Assembly (NCBI GenBank): GCA_039810605.1
Contig: JBDHXH010000034.1
Location: 1-26,796, forward strand
Source: JAGPCH01 sp039810605
Lineage (GTDB): Bacteria; Bacteroidota; Ignavibacteria; Tepidaquicellales; Tepidaquicellaceae
Direction: 5' to 3'
DNA: 26,796 nucleotides
Position numbers and translations under genes: made by a program. Positions 8,569 to 15,487 of this stretch are shown piece after piece (the stretch's first letter is position 1; each line of letters opens with the position of its first letter). The notes under the pieces are model-generated. The model did not search any database. It was not told where the DNA came from and saw only the letters and a list, made by a program, of their open reading frames with translations.

Positions 8569-10020
8569 TTAAACTTTGTTACGGGTGTTGGAAGCAACCA
8601 TGAGTTCGTCTGCTTTCTCAAGCAGCCATTCTTTACAATAGCATTTTGAATCTTGGATTTCAGACTTCAGGTATTCAAGATCTGTAACCGAACTATTTTG
8701 AGTTTCACGTTTGAGCAGTAGTCTCGAAACGAATGCCGTAAGATTAATCAGCATTTCCTTTTTTTCGTGGGAGAGTTTCTTTTCGTTTTTAATGAAATGC
8801 CTTGTTGCATCAATTCTATATCTTAGTTCTTCAAACATATCCAGTTCATAATAAGTCATTAACTCCCATTTCCTTACAATGAGCTTTTCGACAAGATGAA
8901 TGTTGCTGATTCTTGTCAGATACTTCAAAGCTTCCGGAAACATTTTCAGATGAATGTAATATTCAATCATGGCGCGGTAGTAGTAATTATCTCTTACCTC
9001 TTCTGCGAGATGGCTCCTATACTTTTCAATAAATTTAAGAGCCCATTCACTCTCTCCTGCTTTCATTGCCGCTGCAGCAACATTCTTATAGAAAGCTCCA
9101 TCCACGTTCCGGACACCGTTGACGCTTAAGATCTTGTTATCAACCATAAACTTGTAAACTTCGTATTCCGAATTGTTAAAATCTATTTGTCCTTCCATGC
9201 TTCTCTTAATACAAAAATTTGTGAGCGCCGTGCAAAAGTTATACTTCTGTTCCTGACTGATCTTATTTAAATTTTCGCCAAGCAAATTCCGCAAGCTGTC
9301 AAAGTATTGCTGCTCTTCTTTGTATGAAAGCATGAACGAATTGTAATAAAGTTTTACCCTGAAATCCATTTCAATGATATTTCTTTCATAATACTTTATT
9401 GCCTGCTCGATAAATCCATCAGGCAGTCTTATTCCTGATTCATTCTGCATAAAAACTGAATTGTAATTGCTCGCAAAAATATCAATAAGATATCCCATCG
9501 TAAGATGTTTGTTAATGGGCTCTACAAGTTCGTTCGTCTTCAGGTGTTTGTTGGTGCTGATCAGATAGTTGGTAAGAATGATCAGGCAAAGGAATTTTTT
9601 GCCGTGATATGTTGCTTCACCTTCGCTTTCAATATTTTTTTCCAAGAGTTTCAAGGTTCTTTCAAACATTGTATTCAAGCCTCTGTTCATCAACCCCTGG
9701 GCAAGGTTAAGTTTTTGTTCATCAGGTTTGGAATCGTATATCTTAAGTTCAATAAATTTTTCGCATAGATTACTTAATTCATAAATGAGATTCTTCATGG
9801 TGCCGTAATTATATGGCTTTCCCGGCAACAGTTTGCGATACAAAGTTTCTTTTTCAAGAATGGGAGAGTCAAAGTCGGGAGCGAATTTTTTAATTTCATT
9901 CCAGAATTTTGTAACGCTTGATTTCTTATTATGAAAAGGGGAAATAACAAAGGAGTTGAATGACTTCAACTCCTCTGCGGAAAAGGTTTTGAGTAATTCA
10001 AGCAATGAACTGTTAAGCAT
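8569..10020 (-). CDS. Helical TPR-like protein of unknown function, paralog A of a three-member family
   Basis: A 483-residue protein without signal peptide or membrane segment, so probably cytoplasmic. I do not recognise a named family. Residues about 9-92 align without gaps to the proteins at 10964-12403 and 23249-24763: LLKTFSAEELKSF, then FVISPFHN (24-31), then FAPDF, KLLPGKPYN and MKNLIYEL. The rest is predicted helical, with a TPR-like pair near 325-390 (NYYYRAMIEYYIHLKMFPEALKYL) that is again shared with paralog C. The C-terminal CKEWLLEKADEL helix matches FRSWIKEKLDEI in C. The start lies 36 nt after the end of the c-type cytochrome gene on the same strand, so the two are probably co-transcribed. 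The ATG has no obvious Shine-Dalgarno. Function unknown; a scaffold or sensor role is only a guess from the solenoid-like make-up. Confidence 0.88.
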   Translation of the reverse strand: MLNSSLLELLKTFSAEELKSFNSFVISPFHNKKSSVTKFWNEIKKFAPDFDSPILEKETLYRKLLPGKPYNYGTMKNLIYELSNLCEKFIELKIYDSKPDEQKLNLAQGLMNRGLNTMFERTLKLLEKNIESEGEATYHGKKFLCLIILTNYLISTNKHLKTNELVEPINKHLTMGYLIDIFASNYNSVFMQNESGIRLPDGFIEQAIKYYERNIIEMDFRVKLYYNSFMLSYKEEQQYFDSLRNLLGENLNKISQEQKYNFCTALTNFCIKRSMEGQIDFNNSEYEVYKFMVDNKILSVNGVRNVDGAFYKNVAAAAMKAGESEWALKFIEKYRSHLAEEVRDNYYYRAMIEYYIHLKMFPEALKYLTRISNIHLVEKLIVRKWELMTYYELDMFEELRYRIDATRHFIKNEKKLSHEKKEMLINLTAFVSRLLLKRETQNSSVTDLEYLKSEIQDSKCYCKEWLLEKADELMVASNTRNKV

Positions 10021-10056
10021 GCTCGTTTAGTGTTCCGGTAAATTCAATTGTTGATT

Positions 10057-10533
10057 TCATTCCATTTTTGTTGCAGGAACGATGCTCCCTCTGTGGCAAG
10101 TCGTGCAGCTAACGTGCGCATTTTCATCCTTTATTTCTTTCATTTGCGACAGCATTTCTCTGATCTTGCCTGACATGGTCATCATCTCGCGTGCAATTAG
10201 TTTTGCAGGAATCTCATCTGATGCAAAGTCTTGCGTGTTATGGCAGTGGTCGCATCCGACTCCAAGTGCTTTTGAAAATCCATTGTTCATGAGCCCGAGG
10301 AGTCTGTCCGCAGGCATATCATTCAGCATCTTCAAATTCTTGAAAACTGAATCGGCCTGCATCTTCTCTTTCCCTTTGATTGAAATCATAATCTCATCAA
10401 CGAACTTCTGCTTGGCTGCATTAAGGGAATCATTGCTGATTGCTTCTGTCGAGGTGTCGACCGGCATGCTTCGGAAAGAAAAAATTCCGATGATTGCTGA
10501 AATGAATACGATTCCGGTAATAAATTTTGTCAT
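10057..10533 (-). CDS. Diheme c-type cytochrome, reaction-centre cytochrome (CytoC_RC) type
   Basis: An exported 158-residue electron-transfer protein. The N-terminus (residues 1-20) is a hydrophobic signal or anchor segment. Two CxxCH heme-binding motifs are present: CDHCH (94-98) and CTTCH (143-147). The layout of a helical stretch with NGFSKALGVGCDHCHN, then a Met-rich helix AREMMTMSGKIREML that can supply an axial Met, then VSCTTCHRG, is that of small relatives of the photosynthetic reaction-centre cytochrome subunit. These also occur in non-phototrophs. It would act in the periplasm in respiratory electron transfer. A good promoter lies upstream (10565-10595), and the unknown-function paralog A follows 36 nt downstream on the same strand. 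The divergent gene across the gap is paralog B. Confidence 0.9.
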   Translation of the reverse strand: MTKFITGIVFISAIIGIFSFRSMPVDTSTEAISNDSLNAAKQKFVDEIMISIKGKEKMQADSVFKNLKMLNDMPADRLLGLMNNGFSKALGVGCDHCHNTQDFASDEIPAKLIAREMMTMSGKIREMLSQMKEIKDENAHVSCTTCHRGSIVPATKME

Positions 10534-10564
10534 GATGTATATTAAAAATGAATGAATATTTTGT

Positions 10565-10595
10565 CAAATATAAATCAGACGAGTTCATAATTCAA
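10565..10595 (-). promoter_or_regulatory. Putative promoter of the cytochrome-paralog A operon
   Basis: Read on the minus strand, TTG (10595-10593), a 20-bp spacer and TATATTTG (10572-10565) match the Bacteroidota consensus exactly. The leader to the ATG at 10533 would be about 25 nt. Confidence 0.65.
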
Positions 10596-10701
10596 TTGCC
10601 ATTACAATCAACTCATGCGTGAGAGAGAATCACAACTGTCCAAGACATTTTTGAAGCACCCTAATAGTTGTAGTAGTAAAATAGCGGGCGATTTATCTTT
10701 G

Positions 10702-10819
10702 GGGGCTGTCCCAAAAGCAAGGATTTAATCGTAGCACAGGCTATTAGCCTGTAGAAATTCTCAAAAAACACAATGACAATTTTGAAAATCCGATTCGGCG
10801 AGACTTTTTGGACAGCCCC
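10702..10819. mobile_element. MITE-like element with 16-bp terminal inverted repeats
   Basis: The ends GGGGCTGTCCCAAAAG (10702-10717) and, inverted, GGGGCTGTCCAAAAAG (10819-10804) differ at one position. This end sequence is like that of several DDE insertion sequence families. The 118-bp element has no coding capacity, so it would be non-autonomous. Flanking bases are TTTG and ATTG, not a clean target duplication. It contains a perfect hairpin (10736-10752). Confidence 0.6.
10736..10752. repeat. Perfect 8-bp palindromic hairpin inside the MITE-like element
   Basis: ACAGGCTA, one central T, then TAGCCTGT. This REP-like short palindrome lies near the middle of the element bounded by the terminal repeats. 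Confidence 0.6.
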
Positions 10820-10963
10820 ATTGAAAATATATTAAACAAATTTCTAAACATCGTTTTGGACAGATGTGAGAGAGAATAGAGAAATTCTTATTCAGATAAA
10901 TTTCAATTTCATGTTAAAATAATTATTTTGAGAGGCGCACTGACAAATTGACAACTACACAAC

Positions 10964-12403
10964 ATGCCTGATTCGAAAGCGATTCAGATCTTGAAATCAT
11001 TAAATAAAGAAGAGTTGAAACAGTTTGGACGCTTCGTTCAATCGCCATACTACAACCGACTGAAGGATGTAACAAGACTCTTTCTTCTCCTGAAGAAATA
11101 CTATCCTGAATTCAATCCTGATGAGATTACCAACAGGATATTATTCAGGAAACTTTTCCCTTCCAAAAATTACAATGACACGCGTATGAGAAATCTTATT
11201 TCCGATCTGGGGCAATTGTCAGAGAAATTCCTTTCGATAAAAAGTTTTGAAGAAGACAAGAATTTCAGAGAATATACATATCAAAACCTTCTGCTGGGGA
11301 AGAAGCTCTACGGATTGCTTGGGAGAACTCTTAAATCGGCGGAGAATTTAATCAGAATTGATGAAGCATCGGAATTCAGTCTGAAGAAATATTTTCACGC
11401 GATGGTATTGCATGATTATTTTATTGATACCAATCGCCAGCATGAATCAGCGGAGTCGGCATATTTGAAGTACGATTCCCTTCTCGAATTTTTCCTGCAG
11501 AACATGATCAGAGGTCTCTATGACTTCAAAGTTCATAAGAATATGCATGCCTACGAAAACAAGAATCTGCTGAAGACATTTGCGGAGAATTTTGATTTCG
11601 ACAGGTTTATGGAATCAATTGATAAGAATCATCCGGAGATTGTTATGCTTAATATTGTTTATCGCGTATTCAAACTGCTTCGCGATGAGGAGTTTGAAAA
11701 CAATCTTGAAAAGTTGCTTGCTCTTATAAATGAGCAGGAAAGCAATCTTGCTCATCAATTCAAATATGACATTTATCTGAATATTCATAACCTTCTTGCT
11801 TTCAGAACTTTCGAAGATGGACTTGAATGTGAAGCTTTAAGATTCAAGGTCATCAAAGAGACAATATTGAAGAACGTCTATAGTCCGGATCCTAAAAAAA
11901 ATCTTATGCCTCTAAGGCTTTTTGCAAACGGCATCAATCTTTCAATCTTATGTGGCGAACCATTATATGCTGATTATCTTCTCGAGAATTATTGCGGTAT
12001 ATTGGAGTCCAGCTCCGCAACTTCTGCAGGATATTATGCGCTTGCCAAAATAGAATTTCATAAATGCGATTTTCATAAAAGTCTGGAACATCTTTCAAAA
12101 GTTGATTACCGAATTGTTACTCTTAGAAAGCATGTGAAGAATTTGATGCTGCAATTGTATTATGAACTCGGATACTATGATTCAGCAGAATCGCTTGTAA
12201 TATCATACAGACAGTATCTTAACCGCAATGACGGTTTCATCGGAATGTACGGAGAATGGTATGATAATTTTCTGAAATTTTATTCAGCGCTCCTGAAGCT
12301 TAGCGGTAGTGATAATGATTCGAAAAAAAATCTTAGAAAAAAAATTTCTTTGACGAAAAAAGTGCTTTTCAAACAATGGATGGTTGCTAAAGTCAACCTG
12401 TAA
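10964..12403 (+). CDS. Helical TPR-like protein of unknown function, paralog B of a three-member family
   Basis: A 479-residue protein with no signal peptide or membrane segment. Its N-terminal module matches paralog A residue for residue without gaps: ILKSLNKEELKQF, FVQSPYYN (24-31), KKYYPEF (44-50), FRKLFPSKNYN, MRNLISDLGQLSEKFL. The rest is helical, and the C-terminal third again parallels A and C, with SAGYYALAKIEFHKCDFHKSLEHLSKVDY followed by KHVKNLMLQLYYELGYYDSAESL. It ends in a basic tail (KKVLFKQWMVAKVNL) in place of the longer C-terminus of C. It is divergent from the cytochrome/paralog A operon across a 430-bp gap. The VOC gene follows 93 nt downstream, so the two may share a transcript. 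Function unknown. The start at ATG 10964 is reasonable because the conserved module begins within ten residues of it. Confidence 0.88.
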   Translation: MPDSKAIQILKSLNKEELKQFGRFVQSPYYNRLKDVTRLFLLLKKYYPEFNPDEITNRILFRKLFPSKNYNDTRMRNLISDLGQLSEKFLSIKSFEEDKNFREYTYQNLLLGKKLYGLLGRTLKSAENLIRIDEASEFSLKKYFHAMVLHDYFIDTNRQHESAESAYLKYDSLLEFFLQNMIRGLYDFKVHKNMHAYENKNLLKTFAENFDFDRFMESIDKNHPEIVMLNIVYRVFKLLRDEEFENNLEKLLALINEQESNLAHQFKYDIYLNIHNLLAFRTFEDGLECEALRFKVIKETILKNVYSPDPKKNLMPLRLFANGINLSILCGEPLYADYLLENYCGILESSSATSAGYYALAKIEFHKCDFHKSLEHLSKVDYRIVTLRKHVKNLMLQLYYELGYYDSAESLVISYRQYLNRNDGFIGMYGEWYDNFLKFYSALLKLSGSDNDSKKNLRKKISLTKKVLFKQWMVAKVNL

Positions 12404-12496
12404 TCGTGAAAGTCTCTGATCTTGCAACGAACTCTGCATTGGTTCGTACACATCTTTAGTTTCATAAATTTCAAAACTAAATCAGAAAGGAAAATC

Positions 12497-12913
12497 ATGA
12501 GCAAGAAAATGAACCCGGTAGTGCATTTTGAAATGCCCTACACAGACTCTAAGAGGATGTCTGACTTCTATACGAAAACATTCGGATGGGAATCACAAGT
12601 CCTTGGTCCCGAAATGGGAAATTACATACTTGTATCTACTTGTGAAATTGATCCCGTAACTCACTTTCCTCAAAAGCCGGGGATGATAAACGGAGGACTG
12701 TTCCAAAAGTCAAATGACAATCAGCATCCTTCAGTTGTCATCGCAGTTGATGATATCAGAGAATCAATGAAGAAGATTGCCGAAGCAGGCGGAAAGGTAT
12801 TGGGAGCTTCCAAACCCGGAGAGCCTGATGAAATTCCCGGAGTCGGACTGTACATCGCCTTTACAGATACGGAAGGTAACAGGTTGAGTCTGCTTCAGCC
12901 CAACAAGATGTAA
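12497..12913 (+). CDS. VOC-superfamily (glyoxalase/bleomycin-resistance-like) protein
   Basis: A 138-residue cytoplasmic protein of the vicinal-oxygen-chelate superfamily. It has two beta-alpha-beta-beta-beta halves: residues 7-70 (VVHFEMPYTDSKRMSDFYTKTFGW ... NGGLFQK) and 78-135 (PSVVIAVDDIRESMKKIAEAGGKVLG ... GLYIAFTDTEGNRLSLLQP). His10 and the Glu in DTEGNR sit where family metal ligands usually lie, but substrate and metal use cannot be told from sequence. Such single-domain members often resemble PhnB/YdcE-type glyoxalase-like proteins. The start at 12497 is chosen over an in-frame ATG 75 nt upstream because AAAGG lies 6 nt before it and the fold begins right after. It is convergent with the flavoprotein gene, with paired hairpins between them. 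Confidence 0.85.
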   Translation: MSKKMNPVVHFEMPYTDSKRMSDFYTKTFGWESQVLGPEMGNYILVSTCEIDPVTHFPQKPGMINGGLFQKSNDNQHPSVVIAVDDIRESMKKIAEAGGKVLGASKPGEPDEIPGVGLYIAFTDTEGNRLSLLQPNKM

Positions 12914-12936
12914 TGCCCAACGTTTCTGTTTCTGAA

Positions 12937-12999
12937 GATTGCGAAGCAATCCATTTATAAAGATTTATAAAAATAAAGCGGATTGCATTCGCAACCCGC
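12937..12999. terminator. Paired inverted hairpins between convergent genes (bidirectional terminator or BIME-like)
   Basis: Hairpin 1 is GATTGC-GAA-GCAATC (12937-12951). Hairpin 2 is GCGGATTGC-ATTC-GCAACCCGC (12978-12999) with one mismatch. The first is nearly the reverse complement of the core of the second, so the two can also pair with each other. They lie between the VOC gene and the flavoprotein gene, about 24 and 70 nt from the respective stops. The flanks are AT-rich rather than clean T runs. Confidence 0.5.
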
Positions 13000-13068
13000 A
13001 GTCTGTATCTGAAACTTGAGTCAATGTTGTAAATTGTTTCAGAGCAACCAGAATTTATCTCAATCATT

Positions 13069-14202
13069 TTACAGTCCGAACCATCGTGATTTCCTGCTTA
13101 ATCCGAAATCTTTCTTTTCTTCAGTCAGCATTTCAGATGCTTCATGATGAACTCCTGTTGGCGCAGGACCCGAAAAGAAATCAACATCTACTCTTCCGAC
13201 TTTTCCCTCACCAAACTCAATATAGCATGAGCCCGCTCCTTTATATTCAGCAGACGCACCCGACCTTTCTAATTCTGCAATGATGGAAGCTGCAACAATC
13301 TTTGCAGCACCTTCAGAAAACACGCCTGCTTTAGGAACACCAAGACTTGCTACATCACCAATTGCATAAACGTTCGGGAATTTCGTCTTGAGATAATTTT
13401 TCTCGACGTGTATCCAGCCGTCTTCAGTCATTCCGCTTCCGATCACAACTTCGGGAACAACATGCTTCGGTATTCCCAGGAATAAGTCAAAAGGAATTTC
13501 ACTTCCGTCATCAAGGACAACAGTCTTAGGAGATCCCTTCAGCGATGCGACTTTTTTGTTCGGAATAAATTTTATTCCGCGCTCCTTAAAAACTCTGATA
13601 AGCGCTTTCGATGTATCGGCCGATGGAGGAATCGGAATCCCGAATGGCATAACGAGGCTTATCTCGCAATCATTGCGAATGCCCCGCTGCGAAAGATAGT
13701 CATGTAGAAGCAATGCACATTCACTCGGAGCCGGAGGACACTTGAACGGCGCAGAACATACTCCTACAATTGCATGACCGCCTTTGAATTCTGAAATTGC
13801 CTTGTTCATCTTCACAGCGCCTTCCATGCTGTAAAATTCATTTCCAAAATTTAAAAGACCCGGCGTTGCATTGTAATCATAATCGGCTCCGAGCGCTATG
13901 ACAAGTATGTCTGATTCGTATTTGTCTCTATCGGTAATTACAATTCTTGAAACGGGATCGATTGACAGAATATTTTCATTTCGGAATTTTACTCCGGGCT
14001 TGGAGATGCTGCTGTATGGAATCTTTACCGATTCGGCATTTGCGTTACCAAATACAACATCAAACTTCGAGAAGCCAAAGAAGAATGAATTGTTCTTGTC
14101 TATCAACGTGAGATCAATCCGGTCACCGGCTTTTTCAGAAAGTATGCTTGACAATTCGAGACCTCCGAATCCTGCTCCAAGTACTACAATTTTTGACTTC
14201 AT
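13069..14202 (-). CDS. FAD-dependent oxidoreductase, sulfide:quinone oxidoreductase-like
   Basis: A 377-residue flavoprotein of the two-dinucleotide-binding-domain family that includes sulfide:quinone oxidoreductase (SQR), flavocytochrome c sulfide dehydrogenase and NDH-2. The N-terminal FAD fold has GAGFGG (10-14 region) and an acidic end of strand 2 (LTLIDKN, about 31-37). The second FAD motif, YAIGDVA, is at 279-285. Cys149, Cys155 and Cys162 lie in VGVCSAPFKCPPAPSECA, a pattern seen in SQR-like relatives that could carry the redox sulfur chain; whether it acts on sulfide is not shown. There is no signal peptide; SQRs are typically peripheral membrane proteins. It is preceded on the same strand, 67 nt upstream, by the cysteine-synthase-like gene, so an operon in sulfur metabolism is likely. 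Confidence 0.87.
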   Translation of the reverse strand: MKSKIVVLGAGFGGLELSSILSEKAGDRIDLTLIDKNNSFFFGFSKFDVVFGNANAESVKIPYSSISKPGVKFRNENILSIDPVSRIVITDRDKYESDILVIALGADYDYNATPGLLNFGNEFYSMEGAVKMNKAISEFKGGHAIVGVCSAPFKCPPAPSECALLLHDYLSQRGIRNDCEISLVMPFGIPIPPSADTSKALIRVFKERGIKFIPNKKVASLKGSPKTVVLDDGSEIPFDLFLGIPKHVVPEVVIGSGMTEDGWIHVEKNYLKTKFPNVYAIGDVASLGVPKAGVFSEGAAKIVAASIIAELERSGASAEYKGAGSCYIEFGEGKVGRVDVDFFSGPAPTGVHHEASEMLTEEKKDFGLSRKSRWFGL

Positions 14203-14269
14203 TTGATTTATGAGATTTTGAAAAACTGCTATTTCAAAAAGGAATTTTCAGTTAAATTTTCAGCAAGGA

Positions 14270-15382
14270 TTAACACGAATGAAAACTTTGATTTGTACCG
14301 GGATTGCTTATTCGCTGTTCGCATTCGAAAAGATCACAGCAAGTATGACAAACTCTCTTCATCGCGGAAAAATTCATCAGTTCCACATCCGCAGAAAGAT
14401 AGTCATCTTTGACAGGTTCATTTCCCAGAAGATCAGTGCTCAAATATTTTTTGTTTGAATCCGGGAGAACTGTTACAACAATAGAGTCATCACCAAGTTC
14501 ATTCTGTACCTTCAATGCTGCAATGAAATTAGCTCCGGATGAGATTCCAACGGCAAGACCAATTGATGCAAGCTTCTGCGCCATCAAAATGCTGTCACCG
14601 TCATGAACGCTTACCACATGATCGAGGTCTTTTAAATCAACAATCGGTGGAATGAACTCATCAGAAATTCCCTGAATTCTATGCTTACCGGTTTTCTTGC
14701 CGACAGTGAGAGTAGGAGATTCAGCGGGTTCGACAGGGTGAATTTTTATTTCAGGATTCATTTTCTTCAGAAATTTTCCCGCACCCATTATCGTACCTCC
14801 TGTTCCAACGCCGGCAGTGAATGCATCGGGTTTCAATGATTTGAATGCAAGCTGCCACCAAATTTCCGGACCTGTTGTATCAAAATGAGCTTCAGAATTC
14901 GAGACATTTGAAAATTGATGGGGGAGGAATATGTTTTCATTTTCAATTCCAAACTTGTCGGCAAGGCTTATGCTGCCAACGAATCCACCTTGTTCTTTTG
15001 TAACAGGTACTATCTTTGCGCCGAAGCTTTGAATCAGATCAACTCTTTCCCTGCTCATCCAGTCCGGCATAAAAATAATCACGGGATGTCCAAGCGCTCT
15101 TCCAATTGCAGAAAAAGAAATTCCGGTGTTTCCGCTGGTTGCTTCGACTACAGTATCTCCCGGTTTGATGGTACCGCTTTCGTAAGACTTTTTCATTATA
15201 TGAAATGCCATTCTGTCTTTTATACTTCCTGTCATGTTAAGACTCTCATATTTTGCAAAGAGTCTTCTCACCTTATCCTTGTATGTAAAATGAATTTCAA
15301 GCAGGGGAGTATTTCCTATCAAATGCCGGAGGCTCTTTATTCGAGAACCGGCTTTTTCTAAAGCGGGGGATGAGGCATTCAT
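14270..15382 (-). CDS. Cysteine synthase-like PLP enzyme with a Cys-rich C-terminal tail
   Basis: A 370-residue fold-type II PLP enzyme of the cysteine synthase/cystathionine beta-synthase family, expected to exchange the beta-substituent of an activated serine for a sulfur nucleophile. The Schiff-base Lys is K55 in TGSIKDRMA, the substrate loop is SGNTG (83-87), the phosphate-binding loop is GTGGT (193-197), and the pyridine-nitrogen Ser lies in LPDSNKKYLS (306-315). The usual catalytic core ends near 320. A 50-residue extension then carries five Cys (345, 348, 349, 354, 370), including RVCHTCC, absent from ordinary CysK. There is no CBS domain pair. It is the first gene of a likely two-gene operon with the SQR-like flavoprotein. 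The specific substrate (O-acetylserine, O-phosphoserine or other) cannot be told. Confidence 0.87.
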   Translation of the reverse strand: MNASSPALEKAGSRIKSLRHLIGNTPLLEIHFTYKDKVRRLFAKYESLNMTGSIKDRMAFHIMKKSYESGTIKPGDTVVEATSGNTGISFSAIGRALGHPVIIFMPDWMSRERVDLIQSFGAKIVPVTKEQGGFVGSISLADKFGIENENIFLPHQFSNVSNSEAHFDTTGPEIWWQLAFKSLKPDAFTAGVGTGGTIMGAGKFLKKMNPEIKIHPVEPAESPTLTVGKKTGKHRIQGISDEFIPPIVDLKDLDHVVSVHDGDSILMAQKLASIGLAVGISSGANFIAALKVQNELGDDSIVVTVLPDSNKKYLSTDLLGNEPVKDDYLSADVELMNFSAMKRVCHTCCDLFECEQRISNPGTNQSFHSC

Positions 15383-15435
15383 AACCAGTATATTTTTTCT
15401 AATTTAATTCGGTTATCTCAAAAATGAAATAGTCA

Positions 15436-15464
15436 AAGCAGGTTTGGCTTATCTGACCTTGCTT
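15436..15464 (-). terminator. Possible terminator after the T9SS propeller gene
   Basis: AAGCAGGT and ACCTTGCTT form a stem with one bulged base, 24 nt beyond the stop at 15488. What follows on the minus strand is T-rich but interrupted, so this is weak. Confidence 0.3.
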
Positions 15465-15487
15465 GATTTTATGGTAAACGCTTATGA

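Larger units (their letters stand above)
10534..10963. other. Divergent intergenic region with a MITE-like insert (430 bp)
   Basis: This gap lies between the cytochrome operon and paralog B. It holds the cytochrome promoter, a 118-bp MITE-like element (10702-10819), and an outer set of repeats around it: GTGAGAGAGAAT at 10619-10630 and again at 10866-10877, plus the inverted pair CTGTCCAA (10636-10643) and TTGGACAG (10856-10863). I see no gene in it, and no convincing promoter for paralog B. Confidence 0.6.

Noticed and set aside
8383..8649. 88-codon plus-strand frame before the LamG gene
   Set aside because: It overlaps the 3' end of paralog A, has no Shine-Dalgarno and no family resemblance; the small hairpin CGGATT-CTTC-AATCCG at 8472-8487 lies within it but lacks a T run.
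10082..10555. 157-codon plus-strand frame opposite the cytochrome
   Set aside because: It is antisense to a gene with two clear heme motifs; its product has no recognisable feature.
12422..12496. In-frame 25-codon extension of the VOC gene
   Set aside because: The fold and a Shine-Dalgarno both point to ATG 12497; the extension has no family match.
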